DNA of 43,557 nt, from NCBI GenBank assembly GCA_036732755.1, contig DAINBU010000030.1, forward strand, positions 1 through 43,557. Direction: 5' to 3'. The stretch comes from DASRRB01 sp036732755 (GTDB lineage: Bacteria > Planctomycetota > B15-G4 > SIAN01). The notes under the pieces are model-generated. The model was not told the DNA's origin, ran no database searches, and saw only the letters and a list, made by a program, of their open reading frames with translations. The position numbers and the translations under genes are program-made. This document shows, piece by piece, positions 8,594-16,218 of this stretch. Position 1 is the first letter of the stretch, and each line of letters opens with the position of its first letter.

Positions 8594-9505
8594 TCACAGG
8601 AGCTCCTCCAGGATCTGCTTCTTCGGGTCGAACCCGTTGAGCTTCACGCGCGCCGGCACGCCGTCGGGCAGCGCCGCCCGCGGCGCGAGCCCGACCAGCT
8701 CGCTCTCCCGGATCTCGACGCCGGCCGCGCGCGCGAGTCCCTCGATCTCGGCGTAGACGCGCTCGATCGAGGTCACCTGGTAGTTGGTGAGGTTCATCGA
8801 GACCTGCGCGAGCTTGCGGTCCTCGAGGAAGAAGCCCAGCGCCTTCACGCACTTGAGCCCGCCGTCGCGCTCGCGGATCTTCTTCGCGATGGCCTTCGCG
8901 AGCTTCACGTCGTCGCAGGCGAGGTTCACGTTGTAGGCGACCAGGAAGAAGCGCGCCCCCACCGCGGTCGCCCCGGCGGTCGGGTGGATGTGCGGCGGGC
9001 CGAAGTCGGGCGCGCGCGCCGGGTCGGTCCCGATCTTCTCGCGCAGCCCCTCGAACTCGCCGGCGCGCACGTCGGCGAGGTTGCGCCGCTCCGGACGCGT
9101 CGCCGCCTCCTCGTAGAAGAAGACCGGGATCGCGAGCTCCTCGCCGATGCGTCGGCCGACGCGCCGCGCGAGCGCGACGCACGCCTCCATCGAAACGCCG
9201 CGCACCGGCACGAACGGCAGCACGTCGGTCGCCCCCATGCGCGGGTGCTCGCCCTGGTGGCGGTTCAGGTCGATGCGCTCGCGCGCGGCGGCGACGGCGG
9301 CGAAGGCGGCGCGCTCGACCTCGCGGATCGGGCCGGCGAAGGTGACCACGGCGCGGTGGTGGTTCGCGTCCATCTCGCGGTCGAGCACCTTGACGGCGCC
9401 GGCGCCCGTCGCGGCGGCGACGATCGCGTCGACCACCTCCGGCTGGCGCCCCTCGCTGAAGTTGGGCACGCACTCGACGATCTCACGCAGCGGGTCGGCG
9501 TCCAT
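8594..9505 (-). CDS. ftcD: Glutamate formimidoyltransferase
   Basis: 303 aa, the size of the stand-alone formiminotransferase domain without the cyclodeaminase half. Signature segments are ECVPNFSEGR at the start, a DANHHRAVVTFAG block, EHPRMGATDVLPFVPV, IPVFFYEEAA and HPTAGATAVGARFFLVAYNVNL. The enzyme moves the formimino group of N-formimino-L-glutamate to tetrahydrofolate, giving glutamate, and acts in the cytoplasm. It lies 27 bp downstream of hutI, whose product feeds the hydrolysis that makes its substrate, so the two form a histidine-degradation unit. A cyclodeaminase, HutH and HutU are not in the window. Confidence 0.93.
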   Translation of the reverse strand: MDADPLREIVECVPNFSEGRQPEVVDAIVAAATGAGAVKVLDREMDANHHRAVVTFAGPIREVERAAFAAVAAARERIDLNRHQGEHPRMGATDVLPFVPVRGVSMEACVALARRVGRRIGEELAIPVFFYEEAATRPERRNLADVRAGEFEGLREKIGTDPARAPDFGPPHIHPTAGATAVGARFFLVAYNVNLACDDVKLAKAIAKKIRERDGGLKCVKALGFFLEDRKLAQVSMNLTNYQVTSIERVYAEIEGLARAAGVEIRESELVGLAPRAALPDGVPARVKLNGFDPKKQILEELL

Positions 9506-9532
9506 TCCGTGGGGGGTCCTCGTGCGGGGCGT

Positions 9533-10810
9533 TCAGGGCGCGAGCGCGCGCGGCTCGACCATCTTGCCGCGCGCGAGCACCCGCTCGATCGGCCCCTCGC
9601 TTACGCGGTAGCCCAGCAGGTGGTGACTGCCGCCCCGGATCAGGACGGCGTCGGCGCTCATCCCCGGCAGGAGCGCGCCGCACTCCGCGCCGAGCCCGAG
9701 CGACGCGGCGGCGTTCGCCGTCGCCGCCGTGAGCGCCTCGGCGATCGTGAGACGCAGCACCTGGCAGGCGAGCGCGATCACGAGGAGCGGCGACCAGAGG
9801 CAGGAGGTTCCCGGATTGAAGTCGCTCGCGATCGCGACCGCGAGCCCGCGCTCGACCATCGCCCGCGCCGGCGGCGCCCGCCTGAGGCCGAGCGAGAAAA
9901 CCGTCCCCGGCAGCAGGACCGGCGCGACGCCGGCCGCGGCCATCGCCGCGAGCCCCGCGTCGTCGACGTGCACGAGGTGGTCGGCGCTGGCCGCGCCGAG
10001 TTCGGCGGCGAGCCGCGCGCCGCCCGACGGCGCGAGCTCGTCGGCGTGCACACGCAGCCCGAGCCCGTGGTCGCGCGCCGCCGCGAGCACCTCGCGCGAC
10101 TCCGCGACGTCGAAGGCGCCCTCGTCGCAGAAGACGTCGCAGAAGCGGGCGAGGCCGCCGCGCGCGACGGCCGGGATCATCTCGCGCGTGAGCGCGCGCA
10201 CGTAGTCGCCGCGCCGGTCGCGGAACTCCTTCGGGCACTGGTGCGCCCCGAGGAACGTCGGCACGACGCGCAGCGGCCGCAGCTCCGGCGCGTCGGCCTC
10301 GCGGCGCAGCAGCTCGAGCGAGCGGTGCTCGTCGTGCCAGGTGAGCCCGTAGCCGCTCTTGCACTCGACGGTCGTCGTCCCCGCCGCGAGGAAGCGGCGC
10401 AGGTGGCCGCGCACGCTCGCCGCGAGCGTCGCGTCGTCGGCGGCGCGCAGGTCGGCGACGGAGCGGAAGATCCCGCCGCCGCGCCGCGTGATCTCCTCGT
10501 AACCGACGCCGCGCAGGCGCAGGTCGAACTCGTGCTCGCGCGTCCCGACGAAGACGGGATGGGTGTGGGCGTCGACGAAGCCGGGCACGACGAAGCAGCC
10601 GCGCGCGTCGTGCGTGCGCTCCGCCGCGAAGCTCGCCTCGAGTTCCGCGGTGGGGCCGAGCGCGACGATGCGCCCGTCGCGCACGGCGAGCGCGCCATCC
10701 GCAACGACGCGCAGCTCGTCCATCTGGCGACCGCGCCGCGGCCCCGGGCCCGCGGGCGTCGCGATCTCGTCGGCGTGGACGATCAGGAGGTCGACGGGGG
10801 TTCGGGTCAT
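9533..10810 (-). CDS. hutI: Imidazolonepropionase
   Basis: 425 aa from the ATG at 10810. The frame can be extended 16 codons upstream but that part is not family-like, and MTRTPVDLLIVHADEIAT is a normal HutI start. Motifs are the metal-binding DAHTHP, the lysine block ECKSGYGLT, FLGAHQCPKEF, FCDVFCDEGAF, HADELAPSGG, and SDFNPGTS near the C-terminus. This is the amidohydrolase fold with one divalent metal. It opens the ring of 4-imidazolone-5-propanoate to N-formimino-L-glutamate, the third step of histidine catabolism. It is the first gene of a run with ftcD (27 bp gap) and is divergent from the GGDEF gene across a 131-bp spacer. Confidence 0.95.
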   Translation of the reverse strand: MTRTPVDLLIVHADEIATPAGPGPRRGRQMDELRVVADGALAVRDGRIVALGPTAELEASFAAERTHDARGCFVVPGFVDAHTHPVFVGTREHEFDLRLRGVGYEEITRRGGGIFRSVADLRAADDATLAASVRGHLRRFLAAGTTTVECKSGYGLTWHDEHRSLELLRREADAPELRPLRVVPTFLGAHQCPKEFRDRRGDYVRALTREMIPAVARGGLARFCDVFCDEGAFDVAESREVLAAARDHGLGLRVHADELAPSGGARLAAELGAASADHLVHVDDAGLAAMAAAGVAPVLLPGTVFSLGLRRAPPARAMVERGLAVAIASDFNPGTSCLWSPLLVIALACQVLRLTIAEALTAATANAAASLGLGAECGALLPGMSADAVLIRGGSHHLLGYRVSEGPIERVLARGKMVEPRALAP

Positions 10811-10836
10811 GCGTCGGGGCGTTGCGCGCTCGGCAA

Positions 10837-10855
10837 CCGACCCATGATAGGTCGG
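10837..10855. promoter_or_regulatory. Inverted repeat in the hutI/GGDEF divergent spacer, possible operator
   Basis: CCGACC-(7 nt: CATGATA)-GGTCGG is a perfect 6-bp dyad about 27-45 bp upstream of hutI and about 87 bp from the GGDEF start. Position and symmetry suit a dimeric regulator, but the sequence is not one I recognise (not a known HutC box). Clear -10/-35 boxes are not visible. Confidence 0.3.
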
Positions 10856-10941
10856 CACCCCGGAAAAAGGTTCGCGCGACTCGGGGGGCCCCGCGTGCCG
10901 ATCACTCTTCCGGAACCTCGCGCGGAGCCCTCACGGAAAAA

Positions 10942-12027
10942 ATGGCGCGCACCCTCGAGCTGACCGCACGCGCTCCGGCGCGGCGCGGACCTTCGGACGT
11001 GGACGGAAGCGACGCGCTCGTCGCGGCGGCCCTCGCCGCGCGCGACGCCGGCGCGTGCGTCGACGCGCCGTCGGCAGCGCATCGCCTCGTCGATGCCGTG
11101 CTGCGCTCGACCGGCGCCGCGCGCGCGTGGGTCCTGCTGCGGCACGAGGGGAGCTCCAGCATCGTCGCGGCGGCGCACGGTCCGTCCGGGGGCGGCGAGC
11201 ACCTCTCCCTCCCGATCGCGGAGACGGCGCGGCTGCGCGCGAACACGGCGCGCGCCGGACGGCGCATCCGGCCGGGCCGGCCGGGCGCGCGCCTGCTCGA
11301 CGCGGTGCGCGTGCGCGCCGACGCCGGCCCGCGCTCGCTCCTCGCCTTCGCCCCGCGCTGCGGCGGCGAGGCGGCGCCGCTGCTCCTGCTCGTCGACGAC
11401 GGCGGGCGGCTGCGGCTGCGCGGGCGCCTCGCCCTGCAGGTGCGCGTCGACGCGGTCGGCTTCGCGCTCGCCTCCGACGGCTACGTGCAGCGCATCGACG
11501 CCTACCGCGAGGAGGCCGAGCACGACTTCCTGACCGGCATCTACAACCGCCGCCTGGCGATGCGCCTGCTCGAGAAGGAGATCCGCCGCACGCGCCGCAA
11601 CGGTTCGCCGCTATCCCTGCTGCTGATCGACGTCGACAACTTCAAGGCGTTCAACGACACCTGCGGCCACCTCGCCGGCGACGACGTGCTGCGCGTGCTC
11701 GCGCGCATCGTCACGCAGGCCGCGCGCTCGACCGACGTGGTCGGCCGCTTCGGCGGCGAGGAGTTCATGGTCGTGCTGCCCGACACGCCGGTCGAGGACG
11801 CCGTCGTGCTCGCCGAGCGGCTGCGCGCCGACGTCGAGAAGTTCGGGCGCGAGCACGTCACCCAGTGGCGCGGCCGCCCGCCCACCATCTCGATCGGCGT
11901 CTGCGCGGTGAGCCCGCGCGACGACTCCGAGGCCGCGATCGGACGCTGCGACCGCGCCCTCTACGAATCGAAGCGCCGCGGCCGCAACTGCTTCTCGATC
12001 GGCCTGTCGGACGAGGATGCTCCGTGA
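10942..12027 (+). CDS. Diguanylate cyclase with an N-terminal GAF-like domain
   Basis: 361 aa from ATG 10942. An in-frame start further upstream is possible but the added part is poor in structure. Residues about 40-180 look like a degenerate GAF-type sensor domain. Residues 190-350 are a full GGDEF domain: HDFLTGIYNRR, LLIDVDNFKAFNDTCGHLAGDDVL, then RFGGEEF (GGEEF at 271-275) and ISIGVC. The RSTD at 262-265 sits five residues before GGEEF and fits the inhibitory I-site RxxD. It should join two GTP into c-di-GMP and be product-inhibited. No transmembrane segment is seen. Its stop overlaps the start of the next gene by one base (TGATG), so the two are translationally coupled. Confidence 0.9.
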   Translation: MARTLELTARAPARRGPSDVDGSDALVAAALAARDAGACVDAPSAAHRLVDAVLRSTGAARAWVLLRHEGSSSIVAAAHGPSGGGEHLSLPIAETARLRANTARAGRRIRPGRPGARLLDAVRVRADAGPRSLLAFAPRCGGEAAPLLLLVDDGGRLRLRGRLALQVRVDAVGFALASDGYVQRIDAYREEAEHDFLTGIYNRRLAMRLLEKEIRRTRRNGSPLSLLLIDVDNFKAFNDTCGHLAGDDVLRVLARIVTQAARSTDVVGRFGGEEFMVVLPDTPVEDAVVLAERLRADVEKFGREHVTQWRGRPPTISIGVCAVSPRDDSEAAIGRCDRALYESKRRGRNCFSIGLSDEDAP

Positions 12028-14285
12028 TGAGCGCACCGAAACGACTCGACCGCCTGGTGCACGCCCCCAACCGCGAGATCCGCGTGGTCGGCTCGCTGGT
12101 GATCTTCGTGCTCGCGGCCGGCTTCGCGATGCTCTGGCCCTCCGTCCAGCACGCCGTCGTTCTTCGCTTCGGCCCGAACTTCCCGGCGCAGACGCTGGTG
12201 GCCGAGCTGCTCGTGCTCGTCTTCCTCTTCGTCGCCTACCTGTGGCGCAAGTCGTGCCAGGTCGAGAACCTCGTGCACGCGGTCGTCGCCGGACGCGACC
12301 GCTCGTCGCGCCTCGAGGCGAGCCTCGCGCAGGCGCGCAGCGTCCTGCAGGCGTCGGGCGAGCTCGAGCTCGACGAGGAGTCGACCTCCTCGCTGCCCAA
12401 GATCCTCCAGTGCGTCATCGACGCGCTGGCGGCGACGCGCGGCGTGATGTGGCGCATCCGGGCCGACGGCCGCCCGCTCGAGCGCGAGGCGGTCTTCCCC
12501 TCCTCCGCGCAGGCCCCCGACCCGCTCCACCTCGCCTTCGAGGACGAGATCGCGCGGCGCGTCGTGGCGGCGCAGTCCGTGATCGAGGTCGAGGAGGGGA
12601 CCGACCTCGCCGCGCTCGGCATCTCGATGATGCGTCCGCCCGACTGCCCCGAGCGGATCGTCGCGGCGCCGCTCGTCGTCGACGGCAAGCCGGCCGGCGT
12701 GATGATGCTCTGCAACCCGCAGCTCTCGATCGCGCCGCTGGCGGACGCGGGCGAGGTTGGCGAGGGCGACCGCCACGCGCTGCTCGAGGTCTTCGTCGGC
12801 TTCGCGGCCGGCGTGCTGCGCAACCTGCGCAAGTTCCAGGTGGTCGCGCGCCGCAACGAGGAGCTCAACCGCGCCCGCAAGCTGCTCGACCAGCACCAGG
12901 GCGAGCTGGCCGAGATCGACGCCGTCGCCACCATGTCGCGCGTCGCGCGCAGCCTCGCGCACGGCATGGCCGGGCCGCTCACCGCGATCGCCGGCTTCAC
13001 CGACATCATCGCGACCGGCCGGCCCGACCCCGCCACGCTGCACGGCGCGCGCGAGGGCCTGCGCCGCGAGATCGGCACGCTCCGCAACCGCATGCGCCAG
13101 GTGGTCGAGTTCACGCAGTCGTGGCGGCGCCAGTACACGGTCGTCGACGTGAACGACCTCGTCGAGACCGCCGTCGCGCTGCAGGCCGAGTCGATGCGGG
13201 CGCGCGACATCACCTGCAAGTTCGAGCCGCACTCCGGCATCCCGTTCACCGTCGCCGACCCGGCGCGCCTGCGCCAGGTCTTCCTCAGCGTGCTCGGCTT
13301 CGTGCGCGGCGTCCTCGCGAGCGAGCACGGCCCCCACGAGGTGCGCGTGCGCACCCTCGCCGACACCGGCCGGCTGCGCGTCCACGTCGACTTCCCCGGT
13401 TGCGCCGGCCTGGAGGAGATCGCGCAGCGTCTGCTCGACCACAACGTCGAGATCGCGACGCTCGCGCGCGAGCGCTCGATCGACCTCCCGGTCGCGGTCG
13501 CGATCGTGCGCGACCACCAGGGCGACCTGCAGATCGAGACGCTCGAGGGCGGCGGCGCGCGCATCGTCGTCGACCTGCCGATCCAGGACGAAGCGCCCGT
13601 CGTCCCGACCACTCCGCCGGCCGACGACTTCCACGGCAAATTCGATTCGATGCTCTCGCGCATCTTCTCCGAGTCGCACGCGCCGAAGCGCGCGGCGCCG
13701 GCCGCGAAGCCGGGCGCGACGGCACCGCCGGCCACTGCGGCCGTCGCGATGCCGACGGCACCGGCGCTGCGGCCGCAGACGCCCGCCACGGCCGCCGTCG
13801 CGATGCCGACGACCCCCGCACTGCGACCGCAACCGCCGGTCACCGCGGCCTTCGCGATGCCGTCGACCCCCGCGCTGCGACCGCAAGGGGCGGCCGACGC
13901 CGCTGCGCGCACGGCCGTCCCGACTGCCGCCTCGGCTCCGGCTCCGGCTCCGACTCCGGCCGCGGCGCCCGTCGCCGCTCCGGCGCCCGTCGCCGCTCCG
14001 GCGGCCGCCGCCGTTCCGGCGGCCGCGGCCGTGCCGGCCCCTGCGCCTGCCGCCGTCCCCGATCCTCCTCTGCCGCCGGGCGATCCGGGCGGCATCGACT
14101 CGCTCTTCGGCCACCACGAGATCTGGAAGGGCGACGCGGTGCCGGTCAAGGTCGACTCTTCGGCGCAGAGGCGCCCGACCGCGCGCCGGACGCTGCTCGA
14201 CGAGGCCGAGGTCGAGGGCGCGCTGCGCCTCTTCGACGACGCCGCCCCGAAGGACGTCGCGCCGAAGGAGCCGGCCAAGGACTGA
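12027..14285 (+). CDS. Membrane histidine-kinase relative with GAF domain and degenerate ATPase domain
   Basis: 752 aa. Two transmembrane helices (about 19-37 and 57-73) are followed by a coiled region, a GAF-like domain (about 125-265) and a HisKA-like helix pair with SLAHGMAGPLTAIAGFTDI. There H312 occupies the phospho-acceptor place. The HATPase part is recognisable by alignment (DPARLRQVFLSVLGFVRGVL), but both N-box asparagines are gone (Ser 421 and Phe 425), no DxGxG box is convincing, and the GLGL lid is absent. It probably cannot bind ATP. The last 200 residues are Pro/Ala-rich with an 18-residue repeat, then a charged end. It is coupled to the GGDEF gene by a one-base overlap. It could be a phosphotransfer or scaffold partner of the cyclase (inference). 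Confidence 0.8.
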   Translation: MSAPKRLDRLVHAPNREIRVVGSLVIFVLAAGFAMLWPSVQHAVVLRFGPNFPAQTLVAELLVLVFLFVAYLWRKSCQVENLVHAVVAGRDRSSRLEASLAQARSVLQASGELELDEESTSSLPKILQCVIDALAATRGVMWRIRADGRPLEREAVFPSSAQAPDPLHLAFEDEIARRVVAAQSVIEVEEGTDLAALGISMMRPPDCPERIVAAPLVVDGKPAGVMMLCNPQLSIAPLADAGEVGEGDRHALLEVFVGFAAGVLRNLRKFQVVARRNEELNRARKLLDQHQGELAEIDAVATMSRVARSLAHGMAGPLTAIAGFTDIIATGRPDPATLHGAREGLRREIGTLRNRMRQVVEFTQSWRRQYTVVDVNDLVETAVALQAESMRARDITCKFEPHSGIPFTVADPARLRQVFLSVLGFVRGVLASEHGPHEVRVRTLADTGRLRVHVDFPGCAGLEEIAQRLLDHNVEIATLARERSIDLPVAVAIVRDHQGDLQIETLEGGGARIVVDLPIQDEAPVVPTTPPADDFHGKFDSMLSRIFSESHAPKRAAPAAKPGATAPPATAAVAMPTAPALRPQTPATAAVAMPTTPALRPQPPVTAAFAMPSTPALRPQGAADAAARTAVPTAASAPAPAPTPAAAPVAAPAPVAAPAAAAVPAAAAVPAPAPAAVPDPPLPPGDPGGIDSLFGHHEIWKGDAVPVKVDSSAQRRPTARRTLLDEAEVEGALRLFDDAAPKDVAPKEPAKD
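13731..13892 (+). repeat. Three 54-bp tandem repeats encoding a Pro/Ala linker
   Basis: Three in-frame 54-bp units at 13731-13784, 13785-13838 and 13839-13892 encode 18-residue units of the pattern (A/V)TAA(V/F)AMP(T/S)xPALRPQ followed by two variable residues. They lie in the disordered tail of the kinase-like protein. A simpler Ala/Pro stretch follows up to about 14070. Confidence 0.85.
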
Positions 14286-14302
14286 GCCCCCCTGCCGGGC
14301 TC
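14284..14302. terminator. Bidirectional hairpin between convergent genes
   Basis: GAGCCC-(7 nt)-GGGCTC is a perfect 6-bp stem beginning inside the stop codon of the kinase-like gene and ending 5 bp before the stop of manC on the other strand. The whole gap is only 22 bp, so this is the natural place for termination in both directions. There is no U-tract. Confidence 0.45.
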
Positions 14303-14307
14303 GGCTC

Positions 14308-15384
14308 TCAGAGGAAGCGGTCGAGCTTGCGCGCGCGCGCCTGTTCGATCGCCCGCTTGATCTCCTCGGCGCGGTCGCGCCGGCAGACCAGCGTGACGTC
14401 GCCGGTGTGCACGACGATCACGTCGTCGACGCCGATCAGCGCGACCAGCCCGTCGCCCGCGTCGACGATGTTGCGCGACGCATCGAGCGCGATCGCGTCG
14501 CCCAACACGACGTTGCCGTTCGCGTCGGGCGTGCGCGTGCGCGCCAGCGCCGGGAACGAGCCGACGTCGTCCCAGGAGAGGTCGAGGCGGATCACGCCGC
14601 GCGCGCGCGCCCGCTCCAGCACGCCGTGGTCGAGCGAGCGCTTCTCGAAGGTCGGGAAGAGGCGCGCGAGCTCGGCGGCGAAGCGCCGCTCGTCGGCGCA
14701 CTTCTCGAGCTCCGCGAGGCCCGCCGCGAGCGCCGGCATCTGGAGCGCGATCTCCTCGCGCAGCGCCGTCGCGCGCAGGCAGGCGATCCCCGCGTTCCAC
14801 CAGTGGCGGCCGCCGGCGACGTATTCGCGCGCGCGCGCCGCGTCGGGCTTCTCGTGGAACGCCTTCACGTCGTGCGCGGCGAGCGACTGGAACGTCCCGA
14901 GCGGGGCGCCGAACTCGACGTAGCCGTAGCCGGTGGACGGCTCGGTCGGCGCGATCCCGAAGACGACGATCCGATGAGGTTCCCGCGTCACGACCTCTTC
15001 GGCGGCGCGGATCGCGGCGGCGAGGCGCGCCGCCGGCTCGATGCGGTGGTCCGCCGGGCAGACGAGCAGCGTGGCGTCGGGCTCGCGCCGCGCGATGCGC
15101 AGCGCCGCGAGCGCCACGGCCGGCGCCGTGTCGCGCGCCGCCGGCTCCCCCACCACCTGCTCGGCCGGCAGCCCGGGCAGGAGCTTGCGCACGCGCTTCA
15201 CGTGCGCCTCCGCCGTGACGACCCACGTCCGCTCGGGCGGCGCGACGAGGCGCATGCGCTCGGCCGTCTCGACCAGCAGCGGCTCGCGGCCGCCGAAGCT
15301 CAGGAACTGCTTGGGCAGCGAGCCGCGGCTCTTGGGCCAGAAGCGCGTGCCCGAGCCGCCGGCGAGGATCACGACGTGGATCAA
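14308..15384 (-). CDS. manC: Mannose-1-phosphate guanylyltransferase
   Basis: 358 aa, the short form without the C-terminal phosphomannose isomerase domain. The N-terminal nucleotidyltransferase signature AGGSGTRFWPKSRGSLPKQF is complete, with VCPADHRI, a GYGYVEFG block and WNAGIACLR further on. It makes GDP-mannose from mannose-1-phosphate and GTP for cell-surface glycans. The frame begins at TTG (15384); the only close alternative is a GTG four codons in, so a non-ATG start is needed either way. It lies 97 bp downstream of kdpE on the same strand but has no functional tie to potassium transport, and probably has its own promoter. Confidence 0.9.
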   Translation of the reverse strand: MIHVVILAGGSGTRFWPKSRGSLPKQFLSFGGREPLLVETAERMRLVAPPERTWVVTAEAHVKRVRKLLPGLPAEQVVGEPAARDTAPAVALAALRIARREPDATLLVCPADHRIEPAARLAAAIRAAEEVVTREPHRIVVFGIAPTEPSTGYGYVEFGAPLGTFQSLAAHDVKAFHEKPDAARAREYVAGGRHWWNAGIACLRATALREEIALQMPALAAGLAELEKCADERRFAAELARLFPTFEKRSLDHGVLERARARGVIRLDLSWDDVGSFPALARTRTPDANGNVVLGDAIALDASRNIVDAGDGLVALIGVDDVIVVHTGDVTLVCRRDRAEEIKRAIEQARARKLDRFL

Positions 15385-15403
15385 GGGGCCCCCCGCAAAC
15401 GTG

Positions 15404-15413
15404 GTCGATCGAC
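15404..15413. promoter_or_regulatory. 10-bp palindrome upstream of manC
   Basis: GTCGATCGAC is a perfect palindrome 20-29 bp before the manC start, within the 97-bp kdpE-manC gap. It could be an operator or chance in GC-rich DNA. No -10/-35 boxes are clear. Confidence 0.2.
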
Positions 15414-15481
15414 ACTACCCGCTCGCGGCGCAACTCTCAGTGGGTCGCGCGGTCGCGCGCAAGGTCGCGCGGCGCAGCGGG

Positions 15482-16180
15482 TCACTCCGCGAGGAGGCGG
15501 TAGCCGACGCCGAGCTCGGTGATCAGGCGGGCCGGGTGGGCCGGGTCGCGCTCGATCTTGCGGCGCAGGTGGTGGATGTAGACGCGCAGGTAGTTGGCGT
15601 CCTCGGTGACCGTCGGCCCCCACACCTCGCGCAGCAGGAAGTCGTGCGTGACCAGCCGGCCGGCGTGGCGCATCAGGACCGCGAGCAGCTTCCACTCGAT
15701 GGGCGTGAGCTTGAGCTCGGCGCCGGCGAGCCGCGCGCGGTGCTCGGCCGTGTCCATCGAGAGGTCGCCGCAATGCAGGTGGAGGCCGTCGCCGTGCGTC
15801 GCCGCGATCTGCTCGCGGCGCAGCGAGGCGCGGACGCGCGCGAGCAGCTCGGGGACGCCGAACGGCTTGGTGAGGTAGTCGTCGGCGCCGGCGTCGAGCC
15901 CCTTCACCTTCTCCTCTTCGCGACCGCGCGCGGAGACGATCAGGATCGGGGCGCGGCACCATTCACGCAGGCTGCGGATCAGTTCGATCCCGTCGCGGTC
16001 GGGCAGGCCGAGGTCGATCAGCAGCACGTCGGGGTGGTGCGACGCGGCGAGCACCGCCGCCTCGCGCGCCGTCCCCGCCTCGACGACGGCGAACCCGTGC
16101 GCCGCGAGCGTGGTGCGCAGGAAGCTGCGGATCGGCGGCTCGTCCTCGACGACGAGGATCTTCGTCTTCGGGTCGACCAT
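15482..16180 (-). CDS. kdpE: KdpE, response regulator of potassium uptake
   Basis: 232 aa, normal for the OmpR/PhoB family. The receiver domain is complete: acidic pair EDE at 12-14, phospho-acceptor D56 in LLIDLGLPDRDG, and the conserved lysine in DYLTKPFG. The C-terminal winged helix ends with YLRVYIHHLRRKIE and ITELGVGYRLL, which is typical of KdpE. The start is the ATG at 16180 (MVDPKTKILVVEDE). It follows kdpD with a 38-bp gap, so the pair is co-expressed. When phosphorylated by KdpD it should activate the kdp operon, whose genes lie directly upstream. Confidence 0.95.
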   Translation of the reverse strand: MVDPKTKILVVEDEPPIRSFLRTTLAAHGFAVVEAGTAREAAVLAASHHPDVLLIDLGLPDRDGIELIRSLREWCRAPILIVSARGREEEKVKGLDAGADDYLTKPFGVPELLARVRASLRREQIAATHGDGLHLHCGDLSMDTAEHRARLAGAELKLTPIEWKLLAVLMRHAGRLVTHDFLLREVWGPTVTEDANYLRVYIHHLRRKIERDPAHPARLITELGVGYRLLAE

Positions 16181-16218
16181 CGTGACTTCGGAAGCGCGGC
16201 GCGTCGCCGCGTCGTCCG

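Noticed and set aside
12236..15433. 1065-codon minus-strand frame across the kinase-like gene and manC
   Set aside because: It reads antisense to the kinase-like gene and out of frame in manC; both real products are well supported.
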